Assembly: GCA_003445125.1 (NCBI GenBank) | Contig: DLVP01000145.1 | Coordinates: forward strand, 1 to 5,848 | Direction: 5' to 3' | DNA from: Oscillospiraceae bacterium | GTDB lineage: Bacteria; Bacillota; Clostridia; Oscillospirales; Ruminococcaceae | DNA: 5,848 nt | Part shown: piece after piece, positions 1 to 5,848 of the stretch | How positions within the stretch are numbered: the first letter of the stretch is position 1 | Layout: each line of letters opens with the position of its first letter | Program-made: the position numbers and the translations under genes | The notes under the pieces: model-generated | Told to the model about the DNA's origin: nothing | The model's database searches: none | What the model saw: only the letters and a program-made list of their open reading frames with translations

Positions 1-2648
1 AGACGTCGTCGGGCACCTCCGGAGAAAAACTGGATCTGTCCGGAAAAATGATGGATTTGATCCGTGACGGCTCCACGGAGTTCGTCATCGTGCGAAACAA
101 GGAAGGCTCCGATTATGAAACGGATGTCGCCATTGATTTGAAAGCCAGATTGGAGAAGATCACCGGCGCGCCGGTGAAACTCACCAACGACACCAAAGAA
201 GCGCGTGCCCACGAGATTCAGATCGGACATACGGTCAACCGTGATGAGGCAAAAAAAATCAACGATAACCTTGCCGCGAATGAGTACGCCGTGGTGGTGG
301 ATAACGGCAAACTGATCATTACGGGCGGCGACGATAAGTCGATGAAAAAAGCCTATGAACTGTTTTTGGAACAGGTGCTTGAGTGTAAGTGGAACACCAA
401 GGTGGAAGATCTTCCGTCGAAATCTGTGATTCAGATTCCGGAAAAACTCAATTTCCGGAGCAAGTACCTGACGCGTGAAGAATTTGCGGCGCAGACGCAG
501 CTGATCGAATATCCTTCCTACCCGAAGGATCAGATCAAGTGGGACTATGACTATGAAGTCACCGTCACACAGGGCGAAAAAACGATCAAGCTTCCGGTGT
601 ATAACCCCGCCTGCAATTCCAACTATTTCAACAGTACGCTGATCGACGGCGACGTTCATCGCCGCTTCTGTGAATTTGCGTTTTCGGGCGATCCCGTGAC
701 AGTGGAAGTGAAAGTGAATCTGGACTTTTCTTCCTATGTCGTCATGCCGACAGCGGACGGAATCCCCTCGACCTGTGAGGGCAATGTGATCCGCTTTACT
801 CTGGATAAACCCAACGAAGTGGTGCTGCGTCTGAATCAGGACAAGGATACCCAGCTGATTCTCTTTGCCGAAGAACCGGTGTATGAGGATGATATTCCGG
901 ACAAGGAACTCTCCACCGTGACCTATTTTGAAGCAGGATATCATGAGGTCGAAGGCGGCGTTGTGAATGTTCCTGCGGGCGGACAGGTTTACCTGGAGCC
1001 GGGCGCGCTGGTGCGTGCGCGTGTTATTATGAACAGCAGAGATTCCTCCATCGGCGGTCGCGGCTCGTTCATTGAGCCCAGCCCCAACCGTATGGCAATG
1101 GAGTCGGAGGAAGGAACGGCAAGCTATATGCTGACCGTCAGCGGCGGTAAAAACAATACCGTCAGCGGCGTCAAGTTCCTGGATGCGCATACGTTCAATA
1201 TTGTCACCATCGGCGCTTCCGATCTGACGATTGACAACGTGAAGGTGATTTCCAATCAGATTTCCACCGACGGCGTGTCCATCTGGAGCAAAGGAACCAA
1301 CCTGCTCGTGAAGAACAGCTTCTTCATGGTCAGCGATAATATCTTCGTCTACGGCGGCGGAATCCTCGACGGCATCACCGTGGAGAACTGCACGCTCGGT
1401 TCGGACTATGCAATCTTCTTCCCGCAGGGCAATATCACCGGGGAAGGCATGACCTTCAGAAACTGCGACGTGTTCCGTGCAGGCAGCTTTTTGAAACAGG
1501 ATCTCGGCGGCGTCGGCGATGCGACCCTGCCGATGTGCCTGATTGAAAACATTCGCGCGGAAGATGCCGCCACGATCGGCAATATCTTCAATCTTGCCAA
1601 CCACGGTGCAGGCGAGAAAAAGTACATTCTGCGCAACATCAGCCTTCCTGCGGAATACGGAAAAGTGATGCAGGTGGCGGCGGATGTGACGGGTGCCGAT
1701 ATCACAATCGATAACGTCTGGCTCGGCGATCAGCAGATGAGTGCCGACAGCGGATTGAATCTTTCCGTGCCGGCGGGCAATACCGTGACCGTGACCGCAA
1801 ACAGCGATAAAGCCGCGGCAGGTGTCGGCGTGTATAAGGAAATCGAAGTGACTCCGTATCAGGCGACCAAGGTCTATGTCGCGGGACAGCACGTTCCCGT
1901 GCCGGTGCAGCCCTACGAGGAAAACGGTACGTATTACGTTTCGGCGTATGAAATTGTCAAGGAACTGGATTTCAAAGACGTGACGCTGGATGCCGAGGCA
2001 GGAAAACTGACCTTCAAGGACGACAGCCGCGAATATGAAGTGACCGCCGCAAACGGCAATGTCATGAAAGACGGCAGTCTGATGGTTCCGCTGAACTTCT
2101 TTGCCGACCAACTGGGAACTACGGCTTCCTACGACGTCGATATCCGTCGGATCACCGTGAACATGATTCCGCGCAGCGGAAACCTTTTGAGAAACGGCGA
2201 TATGGAACAGGGAATGACCGATGATTGGGTGACCCGTTGGTTCTCCCCGATGTACCTGTCGGAGGACGCGCACAGCGGAAAATACGCAATGCGTTATTAT
2301 GTTACGGAGGATTCCTATCAGCCGGGTTCTGCCAACGGTATTTACCAGGATGTGGCAAAAGTGTTCCGTAAATACGGCGCGGGCGTGTACGAACTGTCCT
2401 GCTGGGTGCGGAAGGCAAATTCTGTCTGCAACGCGACGGAAGTGGAAATGGGTCTGACGAAAGGCTACGGTACGGAATCCACCAAAACGCGTGTGAAGCT
2501 GACCGATGAATGGCAGCAGATCAAATACACCCTGACAGTCGGCAACGAATCCGCCAATTGGCGCGTGGCGTATTACTATGTCGGATACGCCGACGGCACG
2601 GTTAAAAACATTCTGATCGACGATATGCAATTGGTAAAGGTGCAGTAA
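1..2648 (+). CDS. Multidomain GH28/GH49-like right-handed beta-helix protein with stalk and CBM4/9-like domains (5' partial)
   Basis: The reading frame is open to the left edge (first full codon at 3). The residues before Met at 48 are Ser/Thr/Gly-rich (TSSGTSGEK) and no good ribosome site precedes that Met, so the true start lies upstream. I infer a missing signal or lipoprotein peptide followed by a linker. Numbering from Met48: residues ~5-115 resemble the alpha/beta N-terminal domain of GH67-type glucuronidases (FVIVRN, HEIQIGHT, KLIITGGD). Residues ~154-290 are a beta-sandwich. Residues ~292-600 are a right-handed beta-helix with GRGSFIEPSP, ISTDG (Asp408) and SDN (Asp430). Residues ~605-706 are a copper-amine-oxidase-N-like stalk, and ~712-866 a CBM4/9-like jelly roll (NLLRNGDMEQG to ILIDDMQLVKV). 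The likely role is binding or hydrolysis of an extracellular polysaccharide; the substrate is unknown. The canonical GH28 GHG and RIK motifs are absent, so a lyase, an atypical hydrolase or a non-catalytic binder are alternatives. A full-length paralogue follows downstream. Confidence 0.85.
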   Translation, partial: TSSGTSGEKLDLSGKMMDLIRDGSTEFVIVRNKEGSDYETDVAIDLKARLEKITGAPVKLTNDTKEARAHEIQIGHTVNRDEAKKINDNLAANEYAVVVDNGKLIITGGDDKSMKKAYELFLEQVLECKWNTKVEDLPSKSVIQIPEKLNFRSKYLTREEFAAQTQLIEYPSYPKDQIKWDYDYEVTVTQGEKTIKLPVYNPACNSNYFNSTLIDGDVHRRFCEFAFSGDPVTVEVKVNLDFSSYVVMPTADGIPSTCEGNVIRFTLDKPNEVVLRLNQDKDTQLILFAEEPVYEDDIPDKELSTVTYFEAGYHEVEGGVVNVPAGGQVYLEPGALVRARVIMNSRDSSIGGRGSFIEPSPNRMAMESEEGTASYMLTVSGGKNNTVSGVKFLDAHTFNIVTIGASDLTIDNVKVISNQISTDGVSIWSKGTNLLVKNSFFMVSDNIFVYGGGILDGITVENCTLGSDYAIFFPQGNITGEGMTFRNCDVFRAGSFLKQDLGGVGDATLPMCLIENIRAEDAATIGNIFNLANHGAGEKKYILRNISLPAEYGKVMQVAADVTGADITIDNVWLGDQQMSADSGLNLSVPAGNTVTVTANSDKAAAGVGVYKEIEVTPYQATKVYVAGQHVPVPVQPYEENGTYYVSAYEIVKELDFKDVTLDAEAGKLTFKDDSREYEVTAANGNVMKDGSLMVPLNFFADQLGTTASYDVDIRRITVNMIPRSGNLLRNGDMEQGMTDDWVTRWFSPMYLSEDAHSGKYAMRYYVTEDSYQPGSANGIYQDVAKVFRKYGAGVYELSCWVRKANSVCNATEVEMGLTKGYGTESTKTRVKLTDEWQQIKYTLTVGNESANWRVAYYYVGYADGTVKNILIDDMQLVKVQ

Positions 2649-2651
2649 TTG

Positions 2652-2687
2652 AAAAGGCGACGCCGCTTGAGCGGCGCCGCCTTTTTT
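2652..2687 (+). terminator. Intrinsic terminator of the first beta-helix gene
   Basis: A GC-rich hairpin begins three bases after the TAA stop at 2646-2648. Its arms, 2656-2666 and 2671-2681, pair over 11 positions with one A/C mismatch (2660/2677) and a TTGA loop. The A-tract 2652-2655 can extend pairing into the T6 tract at 2682-2687. Stem plus U-tract is the classic Rho-independent layout, so transcription of the first gene very likely ends here and the downstream paralogue is not in the same operon. Confidence 0.93.
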
Positions 2688-2711
2688 GATGGGAAAAAAC
2701 GCGAAAAAGAC

Positions 2712-2740
2712 TTGAAAACAGAGAAAAATCCCAGTATAAT
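2712..2740 (+). promoter_or_regulatory. Sigma-A type promoter of the second beta-helix gene
   Basis: TTGAAA (2712-2717) and TATAAT (2735-2740) are separated by exactly 17 bp, a near-consensus housekeeping promoter. The predicted transcription start is about 2747, giving a leader of about 66 nt before the ATG at 2813. It lies 25 bp beyond the preceding terminator, which supports independent transcription of the paralogue. Confidence 0.88.
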
Positions 2741-2759
2741 CTACTTGTGACAACGACAC

Positions 2760-2796
2760 TTTTTCGGCTTCCTAAAACGGAAATTTCGCCGAAAAG
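2760..2796 (+). promoter_or_regulatory. Leader hairpin just upstream of the ribosome site
   Basis: TTTTCGGC (2761-2768) is perfectly complementary to GCCGAAAA (2788-2795), with a possible extra G-U pair (2760/2796). Inside it, TTCC (2769-2772) can pair with GGAA (2779-2782), leaving a six-base loop and a five-base bulge at 2783-2787. The 3' arm ends two bases before the Shine-Dalgarno sequence. It could stabilise the mRNA 5' end or tune ribosome access. There is no U-tract, so it is not a terminator, and I recognise no known riboswitch class. The function is inferred only. Confidence 0.5.
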
Positions 2797-2797
2797 C

Positions 2798-2806
2798 AAG
2801 GAAAGG
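2798..2806 (+). promoter_or_regulatory. Ribosome binding site fixing the start at 2813
   Basis: AAGGAAAGG lies 6 bases before the ATG at 2813. It decides between that ATG and the in-frame GTG at 2747: the GTG sits at the predicted transcription start itself and so can have no upstream ribosome site. Confidence 0.8.
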
Positions 2807-2812
2807 AAAACT

Positions 2813-4912
2813 ATGAACAGATTGGTGCAGTATCCGAGCTATCCGCAGGATGTCCCGCGCGATTTTGATTATACCGTCCGTGTTTCGCAAAACGGAAAAC
2901 AGATCACGATTCCGGTCTATAATATGGTGACCCAGACGTGCCACTTTGCCGCCGTGGCGGAAGGGGACATGAAGCGCCGCTTCTGCGAATTTTCGTTTGA
3001 GGGCGACCCGGTGACGGTGGAGGTTGAGGTACACAGCGATTTTGACTGCTGCGCCGTGCTGCCGTCGTCGGCGATGATTCCGTTTTCCGTGGAGAAAAAT
3101 GTGATCCGCTATACGATCGACCGCCCGATGAATACCATGGTGAAGATCAATAAAGACCGCACGTCGTTTTTGGCGATTTTCGCCGAAGCGCCCGAACGTG
3201 CGGAGGAAATCCCCGACAGAAACGACCCGAATGTCGTGTGGTTTGACGCCGGCTTGTCCACCACCGAAACGGGCGACCTGGAGCTGAAATCCGGACAGTG
3301 GGCATACCTGGCGCCCGGCGCCGTTGTGAAGGCGCGCGTGCTGATCCACGATGCCGAAAACGTGAAAATCACGGGACGCGGCTCGTTTGTAGAACCCAGC
3401 CCCACACGCGGACCGGTACATAAAGCCCATTATATGTGTGATGTCGGAAATGCGAAAAATGTGCTGGTGCGCGGCGTGAAGTTTTTGGACGCGCACACGT
3501 TCAATTTGGTGATCTGCAATGTCGTCGGCTGTGAGTTTGACGATGTGAAGGTGCTTTCCAACCAGATCTCCACCGACGGTTTTTCGATTTGGGCGCGCGG
3601 CGAGGACGTGTGGGCGCATCACTGCTTCTGGCACGTCAGCGACAATGTCTATGTCATCGGCGGCGCCGATATCCGGAATGTGGTGTTTGAGGACAGCCTC
3701 GTCGGTTCGGACTATGTCACCTTCTTTCCGCAGGGATATCTGAAGGGTGATTCGCTGATTTTCCGCAATATTGATGTGTTCCAGACACGCCTGCTGTTCG
3801 AGCAGAATTTTAACCCCGATCATAAAGACCGTGCGGTGGATCAGGTGATTTTTGAAGATATCCGCGCGGTAGACGTGGATCGTACCGCCCCGCTGTTTCA
3901 TGTGGTCTGGCACGGCGCTACGCCGAAAAACTATCGGCTGAAAAACGTCAGTGCGCCGCCGCTCGGCGATTTTTACGCATTCAATGTCGGCGCAGATATC
4001 CGCGATACTACCGTTCGCGTGGAGAATGTCTGGGTCGGTGATCAGCCTCTGATCGAATTGGACGGACTGAAAAACGAACTGAACGGACAGGCAGAAATCA
4101 CCTTTGCCCCCGAAACCGATCCGAATCCCGTCTTTGTCGGAAAGAAAAACGAGGTGACGACACCGAAGTATACCGCAGGAAAAGTGTTTGTCGGCGGTCT
4201 TTTTGTTGCCTCGGAAACCGAACCCTTTGAAAAGGACGGGACGGTTTGGTGCGCACCCGTGCAGGTGCTGAAAGCGCTGGATTTTGAGGATGTCCGCACG
4301 GACGGTAAGATTCTGACCTTCCATGACAGCACCCGCACCTTCCGCTGTGAATTGACGGACGGCATGGTGCCCGCGGACTTTTTCACCGAAGAACTGGGAC
4401 TGAAAACCGCCTGGGATCCGGTCACGCGACGCCTGACGGTGGAAAACCGTGCGAGCCGCGGGAATCTGTTCAAAAATCCGGACATGGAAAAAGGTTTGAC
4501 AACCGACTGGATTACCCGCAACTTCTCCCGCCTGACGCTGAGCGACGACGGCCATGAAAGCAGTCATTCGCTGGAGGTGTTTAATAAAAGCACCGATAAC
4601 GGCGCTTATCAGAACGCAATTTACCTGCTTCGCCGCTATGGCGAGGGAACCTATCGGATGTCCGCCTGGGTCAAAAAATTCCCGGATTGCGATTGTGACA
4701 CGATAGCCATCGGAATGTCAGGAGAATACGGCACCGGCGAGCATTACGCCCGCCTTCCGCTGACCGAGGACTGGACGCGGATTTCCTATGCGTTTGAACT
4801 GAATACCGATCCGGAAAAAATCGGAAGACAGTTCGCGTTTGTGGGCTTTGCCGAAGGCGGCAAAACCGCCCACTACCTGATCGACGATCTGGAACTTGTG
4901 AAAGAAAACTGA
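2813..4912 (+). CDS. Paralogous GH28/GH49-like beta-helix protein with stalk and CBM4/9-like domains, no signal peptide
   Basis: A 699-residue protein collinear with residues ~150-866 of the upstream protein: beta-sandwich 1-140, right-handed beta-helix ~141-445, a shortened copper-amine-oxidase-like stalk ~457-545, and a CBM4/9-like domain 551-699 (NLFKNPDMEKG to YLIDDLELVKE). In an 88-residue gap-free block of the helix (221-308), I count 46 identities with the paralogue by eye. The conserved acids are Asp255 (ISTDG) and Asp277 (SDN), 22 residues apart, and His367 (WHGA) is also shared. The N-terminus (MNRLVQYPSYP) has no hydrophobic segment, and the extended N-terminus from GTG 2747 would not be a signal peptide either, so the protein looks cytoplasmic. 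It carries 12 cysteines, compatible with a reducing compartment. The role is probably binding or cleavage of glycan fragments; the substrate is unknown. It has its own promoter and leader, so regulation can differ from the upstream gene. Confidence 0.87.
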   Translation: MNRLVQYPSYPQDVPRDFDYTVRVSQNGKQITIPVYNMVTQTCHFAAVAEGDMKRRFCEFSFEGDPVTVEVEVHSDFDCCAVLPSSAMIPFSVEKNVIRYTIDRPMNTMVKINKDRTSFLAIFAEAPERAEEIPDRNDPNVVWFDAGLSTTETGDLELKSGQWAYLAPGAVVKARVLIHDAENVKITGRGSFVEPSPTRGPVHKAHYMCDVGNAKNVLVRGVKFLDAHTFNLVICNVVGCEFDDVKVLSNQISTDGFSIWARGEDVWAHHCFWHVSDNVYVIGGADIRNVVFEDSLVGSDYVTFFPQGYLKGDSLIFRNIDVFQTRLLFEQNFNPDHKDRAVDQVIFEDIRAVDVDRTAPLFHVVWHGATPKNYRLKNVSAPPLGDFYAFNVGADIRDTTVRVENVWVGDQPLIELDGLKNELNGQAEITFAPETDPNPVFVGKKNEVTTPKYTAGKVFVGGLFVASETEPFEKDGTVWCAPVQVLKALDFEDVRTDGKILTFHDSTRTFRCELTDGMVPADFFTEELGLKTAWDPVTRRLTVENRASRGNLFKNPDMEKGLTTDWITRNFSRLTLSDDGHESSHSLEVFNKSTDNGAYQNAIYLLRRYGEGTYRMSAWVKKFPDCDCDTIAIGMSGEYGTGEHYARLPLTEDWTRISYAFELNTDPEKIGRQFAFVGFAEGGKTAHYLIDDLELVKEN

Positions 4913-4917
4913 AAAAA

Positions 4918-4948
4918 CGCGCGCCGTCCACGTTGCGGACGGCGCGCG
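4918..4948. terminator. Perfect 12-bp GC hairpin, T-tract on the minus strand only
   Basis: The arms 4918-4929 and 4937-4948 are perfectly complementary around a seven-base loop (4930-4936). It begins five bases after the TGA stop of the second beta-helix gene. On the + strand it is preceded by A6 (4912-4917) and followed by AAAATC, so it lacks a U-tract in the direction of that gene. Read on the minus strand it is a classic stem followed by T6. It may end + transcription as a U-less terminator, protect the mRNA 3' end, or block leftward transcription. No minus-strand gene is visible to the right. Confidence 0.6.
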
Positions 4949-4963
4949 AAAATCAATCACGGA

Positions 4964-5000
4964 AAGAATCCCGTTCGGCACAGGACCGAACGGGATTCTT
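4964..5000. repeat. Perfect 15-bp inverted repeat upstream of the lipoprotein promoter
   Basis: The arms 4964-4978 and 4986-5000 pair perfectly over 15 bp around a seven-base loop (4979-4985). The 3' side continues as TTCTTGCAG, which is only weakly U-rich, so it is not a standard terminator. It lies 15 bases after the preceding hairpin and 18 bases before the -35 box at 5019. It could be the second half of a tandem terminator for the beta-helix gene or a protein-binding dyad upstream of the promoter. A terminator role is slightly more likely given its position. Confidence 0.6.
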
Positions 5001-5018
5001 GCAGACAGGACACGGCAG

Positions 5019-5047
5019 TTGACAAACGGAAAAGAAAATGGTATACT
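5019..5047 (+). promoter_or_regulatory. Sigma-A type promoter of the lipoprotein gene
   Basis: A perfect TTGACA -35 box (5019-5024) and a TATACT -10 box (5042-5047) are separated by 17 bp. Transcription should begin near 5054, giving a short leader of about 23 nt. A small dyad, ATATC-ACC-GATAT (5049-5061), spans the predicted start and might be an operator, although five-base arms can arise by chance. Confidence 0.9.
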
Positions 5048-5062
5048 GATATCACCGATATT

Positions 5063-5069
5063 GAGGAGG
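5063..5069 (+). promoter_or_regulatory. Strong ribosome binding site of the lipoprotein gene
   Basis: GAGGAGG is a near-perfect anti-16S match ending 7 bases before the ATG at 5077. It fixes that start codon and predicts efficient translation. Confidence 0.9.
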
Positions 5070-5076
5070 AAAAACA

Positions 5077-5679
5077 ATGAAAAAGATGATTTGTATGCTG
5101 TTGGCGGTGGCTTTTGTGCTGAGCTTTGCCGCCTGCGGAAAACAGGAGGTCGCGTACGAGGCGGGCACGTGTACGGACACGACCTATACCAGCACGTTTG
5201 AAGGCTTGACCTATACGATTACGAGCGGCATGACCATGGCGACGAAGGATCAGCTGGATCAGATGATTGCCGCAGGCGCCGAGTATGCGTATGAGGATGA
5301 CGCGCAGAAGGTGATTGATTACGCCAAGACCAAAACCGTGTATGAAATGATGGCGTATGCGGAAGACGGCGGAAATGTGATGGTAATGGCGGAAAAAGTG
5401 CCGTTCACGATCACGGATGAGGACGCGTATATCGACAGCTACCGCGACGCGCTGGAAACGGCGGGATTGACGGTTACCTATGACGGCAATCCGAAGGACG
5501 TCGAAATCGCGGGCGCGAAGTATCGCGAACTGAATTACGCGATGGAAATCAGCGGAGTCACCGTGCTTCAATCGGCGTATTTCCGTAAAATCGGCGACCG
5601 CGTGGTGGTCATTTCGTTGACCTATTTCTCCGAAGGCGGCAAAGCGGCGCTGATGAGCGGCTTTGCTCCCTTGAAGTAA
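5077..5679 (+). CDS. Small surface lipoprotein, possible PsbP/Mog1-like fold, function unknown
   Basis: A 200-residue protein. Residues 1-19 are a lipoprotein signal peptide: a KK n-region, the hydrophobic stretch MICMLLAVAFVLSF, and the lipobox FAAC with Cys20 as the predicted lipidated residue. Phe at -3 is less usual but tolerated. The mature part should sit on the outer face of the membrane. After a short linker, the pattern 'FEGLTYTITSGMTMATKDQLDQM ...', an alternating beta stretch, 'DEDAYIDSYRDALETAG', then 'GAKYRELNYAMEISGVTVLQSAYFRKIGDRVVVISLTY' recalls clostridial secreted proteins of the PsbP/Mog1-like (DUF1795-type) fold. This is an impression from pattern and order, not a verified match. 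No catalytic motif is evident. The gene is monocistronic, with its own promoter, ribosome site and terminator, and nothing links it functionally to the beta-helix pair. Confidence 0.85.
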   Translation: MKKMICMLLAVAFVLSFAACGKQEVAYEAGTCTDTTYTSTFEGLTYTITSGMTMATKDQLDQMIAAGAEYAYEDDAQKVIDYAKTKTVYEMMAYAEDGGNVMVMAEKVPFTITDEDAYIDSYRDALETAGLTVTYDGNPKDVEIAGAKYRELNYAMEISGVTVLQSAYFRKIGDRVVVISLTYFSEGGKAALMSGFAPLK

Positions 5680-5693
5680 AAAACAAACAAACC

Positions 5694-5730
5694 GCCGCCC
5701 GACAAGACGATGCCTTGTCGGGCGGCTTTT
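5694..5730 (+). terminator. Intrinsic terminator of the lipoprotein gene
   Basis: A perfect 13-bp stem (arms 5694-5706 and 5714-5726) with a seven-base loop is followed by TTTT (5727-5730). It starts 15 bases after the TAA stop. The T-tract is short, but the stem is long and GC-rich, so termination is likely. Confidence 0.88.
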
Positions 5731-5766
5731 CGTTTCGGAACAGACCGATTTCGACAAATTCAGCTC

Positions 5767-5802
5767 AAAGTCCGTTTTATTGGACTTTCCCTGTGCTACA
5801 AT
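5767..5802 (+). promoter_or_regulatory. Putative extended -10 promoter with an overlapping palindrome
   Basis: TGCTACAAT (5794-5802) is an extended -10 element (TG-N-TACAAT). The -35 region is poor: the best fit is TTTTAT or GTTTTA around 5774-5780. AAAGTCC (5767-5773) and GGACTTT (5782-5788) form a perfect seven-base inverted repeat with an eight-base spacer that covers the -35 position, as an activator or repressor site would. Transcription would start near 5809 and run off the right edge. No start codon with a ribosome site is visible in 5803-5848, so the regulated gene is outside the window. I do not recognise the palindrome as a known regulator's site. Confidence 0.5.
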
Positions 5803-5848
5803 AAAAGCGTCAAAAACCTAAATTGCCAAAGTGAAGTCACGATTTTTG

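Noticed and set aside
48..53. ATG at 48 (or 51) as the true start of the first protein
   Set aside because: The frame is open to the left edge with a linker-like Ser/Thr/Gly sequence, there is no convincing ribosome site, and no signal peptide would be present for a protein with CBM and stalk domains.
2747..2812. GTG at 2747 as the start of the second beta-helix protein
   Set aside because: It coincides with the predicted transcription start, so no ribosome site could precede it. The extra 22 residues do not match the paralogue and do not form a signal peptide; ATG 2813 has a good ribosome site.
2741..4567. Minus-strand open frame of 608 residues opposite the second beta-helix gene
   Set aside because: It mirrors a gene with clear homology and domains on the + strand. 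Its translation is His/Arg-rich and low-complexity, typical of antisense shadows in GC-biased genes, and it crosses the promoter and leader of the real gene.
5019..5201. 60-residue + strand open frame starting in the lipoprotein promoter
   Set aside because: It would start at the -35 box and overlaps the lipoprotein gene in another frame without its own ribosome site.
4957..5757. Minus-strand open frame of 266 residues opposite the lipoprotein gene
   Set aside because: It runs through a terminator, the lipoprotein signal peptide region and its promoter. The composition is shadow-like (Arg/His-rich) and the + strand gene has full expression signals.
5811..5848. A/T-rich complementarity between CAAAAA (5811-5816) and TTTTTG (5843-5848), and the GTGA-AG-TCAC dyad at 5831-5840
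   Set aside because: These are too short and too A/T-rich or small to distinguish from chance, and the window ends inside the region.

Overview
The window looks like a Firmicutes (Clostridia, probably Oscillospiraceae-like gut commensal) chromosome fragment. This is inferred from purine-rich Shine-Dalgarno sites (AAGGAAAGG, GAGGAGG), two textbook sigma-A promoters with 17-bp spacers, compact intergenic regions, a moderately GC-rich coding bias, and the copper-amine-oxidase-type 'stalk' domain often found on clostridial surface proteins. No taxonomic marker gene is present, so the assignment is tentative. All three genes lie on the + strand, and each appears to be its own transcription unit.

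Layout. (1) Positions 1-2648 hold the 3' part of a large multidomain carbohydrate-active protein whose start lies off the left edge. It has a glucuronidase-N-like alpha/beta domain, a beta-sandwich, a right-handed beta-helix resembling GH28/GH49 pectinase-fold enzymes, a stalk domain and a C-terminal CBM4/9-like domain. It ends at a strong intrinsic terminator (2652-2687). (2) After a clear promoter (2712-2740) and a structured leader, 2813-4912 encodes a collinear paralogue. It begins exactly at the beta-sandwich, so it lacks the N-terminal domain and any export signal. (3) Two perfect hairpins (4918-4948 and 4964-5000) separate it from a third unit. (4) A consensus promoter (5019-5047) drives a 200-residue lipoprotein (5077-5679) with its own terminator (5694-5730). 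(5) The last ~118 bases hold no gene, but contain a palindrome beside an extended -10 element, probably the promoter of a gene off the right edge.

How they may work together. The two large proteins form a tandem paralogous pair that probably recognises or cleaves the same kind of acidic or alpha-linked glycan in different compartments: the first outside (inferred), the second apparently in the cytoplasm. Their shared active-site region keeps two of the three aspartates expected for GH28 but lacks the other GH28 signature residues. They are therefore best described as an atypical or unassigned beta-helix family, and the substrate cannot be read from sequence. The lipoprotein has no evident functional link to the pair.
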